Below, piece after piece: positions 1 through 6,378 of a stretch of 32,874 nt of DNA (the first letter of the stretch is position 1; each line of letters opens with the position of its first letter). The position numbers were made by a program, and so were the translations under genes. Source of the stretch: a virus; the IMG/VR virus record IMGVR_UViG_3300050821_005534, positions 1 through 32,874 of that record; one strand, 5' to 3'. Below the pieces are notes generated by a model that was not told the origin of the DNA, made no database searches, and worked only from the letters and a program-made list of their open reading frames with translations.

Positions 1-290
1 AATAAGTTATCTATCTTACAGAAAATATATTTATTAAATATTACGGGGACAATATTATTGTTTATATGATAAAAAACTTCATCTCCCGTATAGTGATATA
101 AATATGTTTCTGCCTTATCTAATATAATATTTATTGATATTAATTCTTTATAGGACGTAATTATCTTTTGTTTTATTGCAGTCCTATCATGTAACTTCCC
201 TACGGATAATTCAGTTATAATTTCTTTAGGGAAAAATCTATCTTTTTGTGTTAGAGTAGTTTTATATTCAGATAAAAAACCTTTAAACAT
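1..290 (-). CDS. Hypothetical protein, C-terminus cut by window edge
   Basis: An open frame starts at an ATG at 290 and runs off the left edge without a stop, giving 96 codons (begins MFKGFLSEYKTTLTQKDRFF). It starts three bases downstream of the previous gene's stop, so it continues the minus-strand operon. The visible part is soluble and mixed alpha/beta in composition, with no signal peptide, membrane segment or motif I recognise. I do not know its function; the missing C-terminus may hold the informative domain. Confidence 0.6.
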   Translation of the reverse strand, partial: MFKGFLSEYKTTLTQKDRFFPKEIITELSVGKLHDRTAIKQKIITSYKELISINIILDKAETYLYHYTGDEVFYHINNNIVPVIFNKYIFCKIDNL

Positions 291-293
291 TTA

Positions 294-563
294 TTAATCC
301 TTAAATTTCCAAAATTCATTGTATCTTTTAATCGTTTCTTTATTCTTGAGATTCAAATTATATTGCTTAGCAACATCATCCCAAGATTTTTCCGTTAAAA
401 CACGTCTGCCGGTGCAATGGCATCCTGAATCATAAACTATTTCATATCCCCTGAAATCAAAAAGATATGAACATCTATAAGAACAAAAAGAACAATCATG
501 AATTTGCCAACAATGTATATTATTTTCTTTAGATGATTTCTTAAAATCTTCACCACTTTTCAT
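294..563 (-). CDS. Small cysteine-rich phage protein
   Basis: 89 residues from the ATG at 563. A GTG at 572 is in frame, but the G-rich stretch AAGGTGGGG there works better as the ribosome binding site for the ATG, and that ATG overlaps the stop of the upstream 28-codon gene (ATGA). A cluster of cysteines and histidines occupies roughly residues 17-50 (HCWQIHDCSFCSYRC, then YDSGCHC), which suggests metal binding or a small knuckle fold. The same CSxC / YDSGCxC pattern is familiar from small phage proteins without assigned function. Cytoplasmic; role unknown. Confidence 0.75.
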   Translation of the reverse strand: MKSGEDFKKSSKENNIHCWQIHDCSFCSYRCSYLFDFRGYEIVYDSGCHCTGRRVLTEKSWDDVAKQYNLNLKNKETIKRYNEFWKFKD

Positions 564-646
564 TTTCCCCACCTTATAAGTGCATACACTGCAAAAGCAC
601 AGCTAAAACAACAAACAGAAGTTGCTATTGCATCAGGCCAGCTCAT
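560..646 (-). CDS. 28-residue membrane peptide
   Basis: A very short frame, ATG at 646 to TGA at 562-560. Translation begins MSWPDAIATSVCCFSCAFAV and ends YALIRWGK: a single hydrophobic helix (about residues 5-24) with a basic tail. Support is unusually good for its size: a GTGAGGA Shine-Dalgarno six to seven bases upstream, and a stop that overlaps the next ATG as ATGA, like most junctions in this operon. Peptides starting MxWPxA(I/F) followed by one membrane helix are common in small-gene clusters of proteobacterial phages; none has a firm function. Probably inner-membrane. Confidence 0.6.
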   Translation of the reverse strand: MSWPDAIATSVCCFSCAFAVYALIRWGK

Positions 647-697
647 TAAAAATCCTCACATTTTGATAAATTATTTTTCTTTACGCAGACCATTCAC

Positions 698-1066
698 TCA
701 TTTTTTTACCTCAACTTTTTTTATTCCATTAATATATTCTTTTTTATTTGGTTTTTCTAATTTAGCAATTTCTCTTATTCCTTCAATAGCTTCTTCAAAC
801 AATTCGTCTCTATTATTTTCGCAATCAGGAAAGTGAGTTCCAATAAAATGAGCAAATTCTGTTAAGTGAAAGAATATTACTGAATTTACTTTTAATATTG
901 TTGATAATGCACCGGAAAATTCTAAGTGTCCGAAAACTTCATCTGTTTTAAATAATTTTATTAAGTAATCAATTATATCTTGACTTGCTTTATCTCCTAT
1001 TTTTTTTGCTATTCCAAAGGTGTATTTATGAGTAATTGACAAATTTTCATCTTTTTTAATTTTCAT
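698..1066 (-). CDS. Hypothetical protein, 122 aa
   Basis: Starts at the ATG at 1066, which overlaps the stop of the 57-residue gene upstream (ATGA), so it is probably translationally coupled; its own ribosome site (CGGAAAA) is weak. The protein is soluble, with lysine-rich ends and a central stretch around residues 45-80 (EFSGALSTILKVNSVIFFHL) that looks like a buried helical pair. No known motif. It is a member of the small-gene operon; function unknown. Confidence 0.7.
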   Translation of the reverse strand: MKIKKDENLSITHKYTFGIAKKIGDKASQDIIDYLIKLFKTDEVFGHLEFSGALSTILKVNSVIFFHLTEFAHFIGTHFPDCENNRDELFEEAIEGIREIAKLEKPNKKEYINGIKKVEVKK

Positions 1067-1236
1067 TTTTCCGTTAATTTCCTTATAGCCAATCTTAAAT
1101 CATCTATTCTTACAATTGCTGAAATTGCTTCACTTCCAATGATAAATTTCAAATCAACGAAATCATCATTTACACAATTTTCAATTAATAAACATGGTTT
1201 TCCTTCATTGTCAGATAATGTAATTTCCACCTTCAT
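1063..1236 (-). CDS. Hypothetical protein, 57 aa
   Basis: ATG at 1236, stop TGA at 1065-1063. It fills exactly the gap between its neighbours: its start overlaps the stop of the DUF7352-like gene (ATGA) and its own stop overlaps the next ATG (ATGA). The ribosome site is GGAGAAAGGAA just upstream. The sequence starts MKVEITLSDNEGKPCLLIEN and contains alternating hydrophobic strands, consistent with a small beta-rich cytoplasmic protein. I do not recognise a family. Confidence 0.65.
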   Translation of the reverse strand: MKVEITLSDNEGKPCLLIENCVNDDFVDLKFIIGSEAISAIVRIDDLRLAIRKLTEK

Positions 1237-1529
1237 TTCCTTTCTCCATTAATGAAATTATATTTTCCATCAAATAACAGAACAAATAAATGCCATACAA
1301 ACGGATTCATTTGGATTGTTCCTAAATAATCACTATTTTTTGGTAATTGATATCCAGTTCCTATAATTTGAAAAGGAACATCGGCTGTTTCTTCTTCTAA
1401 ATCGCCACCAATCCATATCGTTGGCTTATTATTTTGATTTTGAAAGGAAAAAAATTGCCAATGTAATGGAATTTTTAATGTGAATTTACCCTGTAATATA
1501 GGAATTTCAAATTTTAATATACTTTTCAT
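1233..1529 (-). CDS. DUF7352-like phage protein
   Basis: 98 residues. The pattern is 'lKFEIP...' at the start, a central 'NNKPTIWIGGD' followed by 'IIGTGYQLP', then 'YLGTIQMNPFVWHLFVL' near the end. This matches a widespread small phage family (DUF7352 as I recall it) whose members read 'lP.ga.iL.vq.Q.g...lWalvd...  iyGTG..i......yigT.q...  VwHvFe'. The fold is probably all-beta; function unknown. Start ATG 1529 overlaps the upstream stop (TAATG), with AAGGAACAG as ribosome site. Coupled to the VVA0879-type gene upstream and a 57-residue gene downstream. Confidence 0.75.
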   Translation of the reverse strand: MKSILKFEIPILQGKFTLKIPLHWQFFSFQNQNNKPTIWIGGDLEEETADVPFQIIGTGYQLPKNSDYLGTIQMNPFVWHLFVLLFDGKYNFINGERK

Positions 1530-1855
1530 TACTGTTCCTTTTCATAAAAATTAAAATATCTCTCGCCATCAATTTCCATCGGACTTAGGTTAAATAATCC
1601 ACCAGTAGTATAATCGCATGGTTTTCCTTTAATTACATTTCCTGAAAATGCCTTTTGAGAATCTTTCTTATCAATATAACGCCCAATGCACGAATAGGCT
1701 ATTGCGCCGTCATTAGCACCGTTTTTAATATAATCATCGCATGATATAACTGTTTCACAAACAGGACAAACAAACTTCCAGTACCTTTTATCTTCACCAA
1801 AAAGTTCAGTTCCTTTCTGTAAAAATTCTTTCATTGTCATTTTAATAACATTCAT
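1529..1855 (-). CDS. VVA0879 family protein
   Basis: 108 residues with the family's layout: 'W.FVCPVC..V.....Y...GA..GAIAYSCIGR' (about residues 26-60), then 'KGKPCDYTTGGLFNLSP' and a C-terminal 'YFNFYEKE'. The Cys pair CPVC, a further Cys at 39, the Cys in SCIGR and the Cys in PCDYT could bind a metal. This family is common in small-gene blocks of proteobacterial phages and prophages; its biochemical role is not established. The start overlaps the stop of the ribbon-helix-helix gene (ATGA). Confidence 0.8.
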   Translation of the reverse strand: MNVIKMTMKEFLQKGTELFGEDKRYWKFVCPVCETVISCDDYIKNGANDGAIAYSCIGRYIDKKDSQKAFSGNVIKGKPCDYTTGGLFNLSPMEIDGERYFNFYEKEQ

Positions 1856-2007
1856 TGATTCTTATTCTCCATATAAAACAAATAAAATGAAATAGCACGT
1901 TTTATCACAGTTGTTTGATTTTCGCCAAGCTTTTCCATAAGCTCGGTGATAATCTTTACATCTTCTTTTGTTACAGCAATTGTTATTGTTTTTATTGTTG
2001 TTGCCAT
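1852..2007 (-). CDS. Small ribbon-helix-helix (Arc/CopG-like) protein
   Basis: ATG at 2007, stop overlapping the next start as ATGA. 51 residues: an N-terminal beta strand (KTITIAV, residues 6-12), helix 1 (TKEDVKIITELMEKLG, 13-28) and helix 2 (NQTTVIKRAISFYLFYMEN, 30-48). This is the strand-helix-helix arrangement of Arc/MetJ/CopG repressors, in which paired strands from a dimer contact the DNA major groove. Ribosome site AAAGGG six bases upstream. It is the only recognisable DNA-binding protein in the left operon; autoregulation at the dyad at 3595-3625 is possible but unproven. Confidence 0.65.
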   Translation of the reverse strand: MATTIKTITIAVTKEDVKIITELMEKLGENQTTVIKRAISFYLFYMENKNQ

Positions 2008-2016
2008 ATTTTCCCT

Positions 2017-2232
2017 TTATCTTGATAATGACTCAAGAAATGATGTTAATGAATGTGGATTATAGGTAAGGAAGAAAACTATAACAATGAATACCAATCC
2101 CCACCTGGTAGAGCTTTGAATGTCTTTCCTTATATCAATGAACTGTTGTTCATGGCTTTTCATCTTTTCATTAATCATCGTTATTTCTTTTTCTGTCATT
2201 TCAGATTTTGTTACTGTTGATTGTTCTTGCAT
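2017..2232 (-). CDS. Small coiled-coil protein with one C-terminal membrane helix
   Basis: 71 residues: a polar N-terminal helix with heptad-like spacing (about 10-43, EMTEKEITMINEKMKSHEQQ) followed by one membrane segment (WGLVFIVIVFFLTY, about 44-57) and a short polar tail. Expected topology is N-in, anchored in the inner membrane. Clear AGAGGAAATTAAC ribosome site. Layout is like many short phage membrane proteins, including some near holins and haemolysin XhlA-type proteins, but no lysis gene is next to it. Function unknown. Confidence 0.7.
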   Translation of the reverse strand: MQEQSTVTKSEMTEKEITMINEKMKSHEQQFIDIRKDIQSSTRWGLVFIVIVFFLTYNPHSLTSFLESLSR

Positions 2233-2283
2233 GTTAATTTCCTCTTTGTATGGTTTGTGATTATGGATGTAACTATATTTGAA

Positions 2284-2478
2284 TTATTTTTCCTCCTTAT
2301 AATAAAGTTCGTGAACTTGTAGTGATGCTGCATTACTGATATCTAGCAAACTTTCATAAATATTTTCTATCGATAAACGATTTGAACTAATTTGATTTAG
2401 TAATTCATTTATTTGTCCCAACATAGTTCCTATTAAAAATGACAACTTTTGAGATCTTAAGTTTTCTTCTAAATTCAT
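2284..2478 (-). CDS. Hypothetical helical protein, 64 aa
   Basis: Begins at the ATG at 2478, which overlaps the stop of the 55-residue gene upstream (TAATG). The whole protein looks alpha-helical (LSFLIGTMLGQINELLNQIS then IENIYESLLDISNAASLQ), probably an antiparallel hairpin, with an acidic/lysine tail. Soluble; no known family recognised. Such helical-hairpin small proteins are frequent in phage early operons, several as inhibitors or adaptors, but nothing here shows a partner. Confidence 0.65.
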   Translation of the reverse strand: MNLEENLRSQKLSFLIGTMLGQINELLNQISSNRLSIENIYESLLDISNAASLQVHELYYKEEK

Positions 2479-2645
2479 TATACGATTACCTCGTGTTCTT
2501 CAATCCAATAATTTTCACTTATTTCATCTGTACATCTTTTTTTAATATTTTCTAATTCGTTTTGAGAATCTTTTTGATTTAAAAATATTTTATCTATTGA
2601 ATCAAAAGGATATCCATAATTAGCAAATAGAATATAAACTTTCAT
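2478..2645 (-). CDS. Small phage protein, 55 aa (paralogue of next upstream gene)
   Basis: ATG 2645, TAA overlapping the next ATG. It starts MKVYILFANYGYPFDSIDKI, then FLNQKDSQ, and ends YWIEEHEVIV. It shares MKVY-, the (I)KIFLNQK(D/N) core and the IEEHEVI ending with the gene immediately upstream (2642-2779), so the two are a tandem duplication, this copy having a ten-residue insertion in the middle. MKV-start proteins of this size with a 'sdey..A..y...' pattern are common in phages. The two starts and stops overlap as ATGA, implying coupled translation. Confidence 0.65.
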   Translation of the reverse strand: MKVYILFANYGYPFDSIDKIFLNQKDSQNELENIKKRCTDEISENYWIEEHEVIV

Positions 2646-2779
2646 TCGATCACCTCATGTTCTTCAATCAAGGCGGAAACTTTCTCGCAATAACTTTCTG
2701 CATTTTTTTGATTTAAAAATATTTTAATCATATCTATTTCACCATCCCAATCATAGTTGTAACATAAATAAACTTTCAT
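2642..2779 (-). CDS. Small phage protein, 45 aa (paralogue of next downstream gene)
   Basis: ATG 2779 directly abuts the stop of the coiled-coil/membrane gene upstream (TAG then ATG); the TGA overlaps the start of its paralogue (ATGA). It reads MKVYLCYNYDWDGEIDMIKI, FLNQKNAESYCEKVSALIEE and HEVIE. Shared ends and core with the 55-residue neighbour show duplication. Ribosome site GGAG lies about nine bases upstream. Soluble, function unknown. Confidence 0.65.
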   Translation of the reverse strand: MKVYLCYNYDWDGEIDMIKIFLNQKNAESYCEKVSALIEEHEVIE

Positions 2780-3025
2780 CTAATGACTCCAAAAATGAGT
2801 GATGATGTTTTGAATGATTGGCAAAGCTAAAATTGTCCCAATTATTCCTAACAGCCATCGAAATTGAGACCAAGTAGTTAAATATAATTTTGATATGTCC
2901 TCTTTAATTTCTTTGTGATTGTTATCAATTTTAGTTTCTAATCTTTTTAGAGTTTCATTAATATTTACTATCGATTGTTCTAGTAATGCTATTCGTGTTT
3001 CAGTTGTATTTGAATATGATTTCAT
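2780..3025 (-). CDS. Coiled-coil protein with C-terminal membrane anchor (XhlA-like layout)
   Basis: 81 residues. Residues 8-45 form a strong coiled coil (ETRIALLEQSIVNINETLKR and on), followed by a membrane segment around 56-75 (FRWLLGIIGTILALPIIQNI). The 'TRIALLEQSI..INETL.R.E' start is typical of small phage membrane proteins of the haemolysin XhlA/tail-anchored type. Start overlaps the stop of the 69-residue gene upstream (ATGA). Its role may be membrane-associated; lysis involvement is only a guess. It has the same layout as the protein at 2017-2232, but the sequences are not clearly homologous. Confidence 0.7.
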   Translation of the reverse strand: MKSYSNTTETRIALLEQSIVNINETLKRLETKIDNNHKEIKEDISKLYLTTWSQFRWLLGIIGTILALPIIQNIITHFWSH

Positions 3026-3231
3026 TTTATAGGCTCTTTAATTATTTTATATTCTTTGCTAATTTTTTTTGAAAATGATTCATTTGTAACAGTGACAATT
3101 ATTTCTCCATCTTTTAAATTTTTTAAACTTTTATAAAAACAACTTCTATCAACAAATTTTATATCTTTATTCGGAAGAGTTAATGAGTTTGTTTCTCTAA
3201 TTCCATTTTTAGTGTCAAATATTAAGAACAT
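3022..3231 (-). CDS. Hypothetical protein, 69 aa
   Basis: ATG 3231 with AAAGGAAAATAAA upstream. Lysine-rich small soluble protein with several strands (MFLIFDTKNGIRETNSLTLP, then DGEIIVTVTNESFSKKI). No motif recognised. It lies second in the minus-strand operon and its stop overlaps the next start (ATGA). Confidence 0.6.
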   Translation of the reverse strand: MFLIFDTKNGIRETNSLTLPNKDIKFVDRSCFYKSLKNLKDGEIIVTVTNESFSKKISKEYKIIKEPIK

Positions 3232-3248
3232 TTTTATTTTCCTTTTGT

Positions 3249-3566
3249 TTAATCAATTCTTCCGTAACTATAAATTGAATCAATATTATTTTCTTTTAAA
3301 TATTGAATAATTTCTTCAACTCCTCTTTCCCAATTTAATGAACCTTGGCACTGAGATACTTCATCGGATGAAATGATTGTACTATATCGGGATTTTCTAC
3401 ATCCTTTAGGAATAAATAGAATTTTAATTGCTGCGCCTATTACACATGATCCTTCATCCCCATATTTTTCTAAATTATCTTTGCATATTTGAATCCATTT
3501 TTGTTTAGCAATGTTAACAATGTTTTTAAAATTATCGTTTATATCTTTTTGTTTGTATGTTTTCAT
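3249..3566 (-). CDS. Conserved phage hypothetical, first gene of the left operon
   Basis: 105 residues. The central 'YGDEGSCVIGAAIKILFIPKG' (about 35-55) and the later 'CQGSLNWERGVEEIIQYLKE' with a terminal 'YSYGRID' match a pattern I have seen in small phage proteins from many proteobacterial phages, without a function. Two cysteines (41 and 56) and another in CQGS are the notable residues. It is the first gene after the divergent control region, with a weak ribosome site (GATGG), so it probably lies nearest the operon promoter. Confidence 0.7.
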   Translation of the reverse strand: MKTYKQKDINDNFKNIVNIAKQKWIQICKDNLEKYGDEGSCVIGAAIKILFIPKGCRKSRYSTIISSDEVSQCQGSLNWERGVEEIIQYLKENNIDSIYSYGRID

Positions 3567-3719
3567 GTTTATTTACCATCAATAATGTTGTTTCAATAAG
3601 ATTATAATAACATTGCAATCTTATTAAGTAAACACTTTTATTAAAAATAATTAAAATATTTCTTATTATGTATAATTTTTGATATGATAATATGATTATT
3701 AAATGATCAAGGATTGATT
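3567..3719. promoter_or_regulatory. Divergent intergenic control region with 9-bp dyad
   Basis: About 150 very AT-rich bases between the leftward small-gene operon and the rightward methyltransferase gene. A TATAAT box for leftward transcription reads on the minus strand at 3606-3601; no good -35 is visible (TACTTA at weak spacing). It overlaps a perfect inverted repeat, AATAAGATT at 3595-3603 and AATCTTATT at 3617-3625, thirteen bases apart, which looks like an operator. A rightward TATAAT is at 3671-3676, also without a clear -35. The promoters are inferred from sequence alone. Confidence 0.5.
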
Positions 3720-4940
3720 ATGCAAATTATTGTAAAAAAAATAAACGATTTAAAAGGATATGAAAACAACGCTCGTGTGCATTCTAAAGAACAAATTCAA
3801 GAAATAGTCGATAGTATTAAAAATTACGGTTTTAATGATCCGATCGAAATCGATTCTAACGACACTATTTTATCAGGGCATGCCAGAATTGAAGCTGCAA
3901 AAATGTCTGGATTAACTCAAGTTCCCACCATTTGTCATTCACATTTAAAATATAATAAACAAAAAGGTTACATTCTCGCTGCAAATAAAATCGCTCAAAA
4001 TGCTACATGGGATTATTTAACATTGAAAGGTGAAATGAAATCTTTAGTAGATGCTGGTTTTGATATGAAATCAACCGGATTTTCTAAAGATGAAATTGAT
4101 GAAATCCTTAAAAATAATATAGTCAATGAAACATTTTCAGATCCTGACGAAGTTCTCGAATTGAAACCAGATCCAATTACTAAATTGGGAGATATATGGA
4201 TTCTAGGAAAGAATAGATTATCATGTGGAGATAGTACCGATATTAATTGTATCGATAAATTACTTAATGGGAATAAGCCAAATTTGATGGTGACTGATCC
4301 TCCTTATGGTGTTAATTACGATCCAGAATGGAGAAATAATTCAAGTCTAGGAGGAGAAAAAAGATCAATAGGAAAAGTAAAAAATGATGATTTAATAGAT
4401 TGGACAGAGGCATATTCACTATTTACAGGGAATATCGTTTATATTTGGCATAATGGAAAATTTACGGATATTGTTGCAAATAATATTAAAAATTGCGGTT
4501 TTAACATAATAAGCCAAATAATATGGGCAAAGAATAATTTTGCTATTAGCAGAGGTGATTATCATTGGAAACATGAACCTTGTTGGTACGCTGTAAAATA
4601 TGGTGAAAATCATAATTGGCAAGGCGCAAGAGATCAATCAACCTTATGGGAAATTAGAAGCACTTATCAAAAAGATGAAAATGAAAAAATAGGTCATGGA
4701 ACTCAGAAGCCCGTTGAATGTATGCTTAGACCTATTTTAAATAATAGCAAAGAAAATGAATATATTTATGATCCATTCGGAGGATCCGGCACAACGTTGA
4801 TTGCATGCGAAAAAAGCAATCGTTTTTGTTTGATGAATGAATTAGATCCTCATTATGTTGATATGATAATTAGACGTTGGCAAAAATTCACAGGTAAAAA
4901 ATCAATTTTAGAAAGTACAGGAGAACCATTCAATGGCTAA
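3720..4940 (+). CDS. ParB-like nuclease domain / DNA methyltransferase fusion
   Basis: 406 residues from the ATG at 3720, which has AAGGA six bases upstream; an in-frame TTG at 3714 is less likely because it lies inside that spacer. Residues ~1-75 are a ParB/Srx-type domain (NARVHSKEQIQEIV, then DTILSGHARIEAA, the family's GHxR-like box). From ~155 on is a DNA methyltransferase: DPPY at 193-196 (catalytic motif IV), HGTQKP at 326-331 and DPFGGSGT at 351-358 (AdoMet-binding motif I). The order IV before I makes it beta-class, transferring methyl from AdoMet to adenine N6 or cytosine N4; the target is not readable from sequence. Such fusions next to terminase genes are common in phages and probably protect phage DNA from restriction. 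Overlaps the next gene by eight bases. Confidence 0.9.
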   Translation: MQIIVKKINDLKGYENNARVHSKEQIQEIVDSIKNYGFNDPIEIDSNDTILSGHARIEAAKMSGLTQVPTICHSHLKYNKQKGYILAANKIAQNATWDYLTLKGEMKSLVDAGFDMKSTGFSKDEIDEILKNNIVNETFSDPDEVLELKPDPITKLGDIWILGKNRLSCGDSTDINCIDKLLNGNKPNLMVTDPPYGVNYDPEWRNNSSLGGEKRSIGKVKNDDLIDWTEAYSLFTGNIVYIWHNGKFTDIVANNIKNCGFNIISQIIWAKNNFAISRGDYHWKHEPCWYAVKYGENHNWQGARDQSTLWEIRSTYQKDENEKIGHGTQKPVECMLRPILNNSKENEYIYDPFGGSGTTLIACEKSNRFCLMNELDPHYVDMIIRRWQKFTGKKSILESTGEPFNG

Positions 4941-5328
4941 ACCTGGACTGGAAATTACAGACGAAATTTTATCTCAAATAGAAACAATGGCAGGTAATGG
5001 TCTAACTGAGCAGCAAATATACAGATTTTATGGAATAGGTCATAACTACTGGGCAAAATTAAAAAAGCAAAATAAAGCACTGCGAAGGGCATTTCACAAA
5101 GGAAAATCTCAAACACTTCTCGCTGTCTCAGGAAAATTAATGGAAATGATAAGAAGAAATGATCGAACAGCTATAATATTTTATCTAAAAACGCAGGGGG
5201 GTTGGAAAGAAAAAACTACAATAAATCTTCAAGGTGACGTAAAATCTAAAGATCTGGTCTTAAAGATTGAGACAGTTGACCCCATTGAGGCGTCAAAAAT
5301 ATATCAAAGAATCATGACAGGGAGCTAG
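4933..5328 (+). CDS. Terminase small subunit-like DNA-binding protein
   Basis: 131 residues. The N-terminal half has a helix-turn-helix look (LSQIETMAGNGLTEQQIYRF, YGIGHNYWAKLKKQN), followed by a basic helix (KALRRAFHKGKSQTLLAVSG) and 'IFYLKTQGGWKEK'. The last motif, a lone 'F.LK...gW.ek', is typical of small proteins annotated as TerS-like in phages with a methyltransferase next door. TerS recognises phage DNA and loads TerL; here TerL is about 6 kb away, beyond the fibre cassette. Ribosome site CAGGAG nine bases upstream. An alternative TerS candidate is the coiled-coil gene next to TerL. Confidence 0.6.
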   Translation: MAKPGLEITDEILSQIETMAGNGLTEQQIYRFYGIGHNYWAKLKKQNKALRRAFHKGKSQTLLAVSGKLMEMIRRNDRTAIIFYLKTQGGWKEKTTINLQGDVKSKDLVLKIETVDPIEASKIYQRIMTGS

Positions 5329-5331
5329 TCA

Positions 5332-5601
5332 ATGAGCGAAACAGTACAAGCCAACGATGGCGCGATGTTACCCCTCGACAGCCTAGCAACTCAGTTATTT
5401 TATTCCGGTGGTTTTATTTCTACTATTTCAGTGATATATGCTGGAAAAACATATGTACAAACTTTTCTAAATAATGGCACGAATATTATTTACATTTCAG
5501 GATGGGTGACCTCTTCAGCACCTGCAGGACAGCAAGTGATGGTTGATCAGAGCGGGAATATCATGGTCGATCAGAGTGGAAATATCATGGTGACACAATA
5601 A
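5332..5601 (+). CDS. Small virion protein with C-terminal 8-residue repeat
   Basis: 89 residues, start with GGGAG seven to eight bases upstream. A beta-rich body (residues ~20-62, FISTISVIYAGKTYVQTFLN) is followed by an imperfect tandem repeat of eight residues: QVMVDQSG, NIMVDQSG, NIMVTQ (about 68-89). The DNA repeats too (about 24-base unit). The same type of tail ends the DUF2612 protein at 29676-30500. Placement at the head of the fibre cassette suggests a virion or fibre-associated protein. Function unknown. Confidence 0.6.
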   Translation: MSETVQANDGAMLPLDSLATQLFYSGGFISTISVIYAGKTYVQTFLNNGTNIIYISGWVTSSAPAGQQVMVDQSGNIMVDQSGNIMVTQ

Positions 5602-5618
5602 TTTACAGGAGTTTATAG

Positions 5619-6347
5619 ATGACAATTCAATGGACTGGTTTTCCTTCATCGGTTGTTGCGGGTTCTACAGATATTCTAGTGGGATTAGCCGGTGGAACAG
5701 CTAATGCACGTTTCAATGCTTCATCTTTTCTTTTTTCAGCTAATAATTTGTCTGATTTAACCGATCTTTCTAGTGCTCAGACTAATTTAGGGCTTGGTCA
5801 AGCAGCTTTAGAGAATAATAATTTTTTTCTTCAAGTAAGTAACAATCTTATAGATTTAGCAAATACAGCGACTGCAAGAGTAAATTTAGGTGTAGGTGCA
5901 TCAGGAACTCATGCAGATAGTTTTTTCTTACAAACGGCTAATAACTTAAGTGATCTTGCTAGTTTGCCGACGGCTTTAACGAATTTAGGTTTAAGCTCTT
6001 CTAATAATGTGACATTTGCATCGATCACAACCACTGGTTTAAATATTTCATCTAATGCTAATAATTTAACAGCATTTGCGGGAGGGGGTCAATCTTCAGC
6101 GATTGCTTTAACAAAAGCATTTAATCGTGTGACTACAGTCGCAACTACAGGCGATAGTGTTAAACTTCCAGCAGCTTTAGCAGGTGAAAGCGTTGTTGTA
6201 ATAAATGCAGCTTCATCCAATGCTTTGAATTGTTTTCCTGCGAGTGGAGATGCAATTAATGCATTATCTGCAAATACAGCGATTTCAATCGCAGCCAATT
6301 CAAAATTAACCTTTGTATGCGCGGTTAATGGAACATGGAATAGTTAG
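5619..6347 (+). CDS. Tail fibre protein with NLSDL-type repeats
   Basis: 242 residues, AGGAG seven bases upstream. Residues ~42-126 carry three degenerate repeats of the type 'NNLSDL...ATARxNLGLG' (copies at about 42-60, 75-93 and 108-126), a repeat widespread in trimeric phage tail fibres, where it forms stalk segments. The C-terminal ~110 residues are beta-rich (AALAGESVVVINAASSNALN and on), possibly a small capping domain. Virion-exposed; probably pairs with the larger fibre proteins downstream. Confidence 0.7.
   Translation: MTIQWTGFPSSVVAGSTDILVGLAGGTANARFNASSFLFSANNLSDLTDLSSAQTNLGLGQAALENNNFFLQVSNNLIDLANTATARVNLGVGASGTHADSFFLQTANNLSDLASLPTALTNLGLSSSNNVTFASITTTGLNISSNANNLTAFAGGGQSSAIALTKAFNRVTTVATTGDSVKLPAALAGESVVVINAASSNALNCFPASGDAINALSANTAISIAANSKLTFVCAVNGTWNS
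5742..5996 (+). repeat. Three NLSDL/NLGLG stalk repeats
   Basis: Protein-level repeats within the fibre gene (residues about 42-126). Copies read ANNLSDLTDLSSAQTNLGLG, then NNLIDLANTATARVNLGVG, then NNLSDLASLPTALTNLGLS. The DNA has diverged, so the repeat is old or under codon drift. Confidence 0.7.
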
Positions 6348-6378
6348 TATTTAAACAGTATAAAGGAATTATACTAAT

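Noticed and set aside
677-697. Six-codon ATG...TAA frame just downstream of the 122-residue gene
   Set aside because: Too short to support, and it has no conserved pattern; the 28-codon gene that follows has much better signals.
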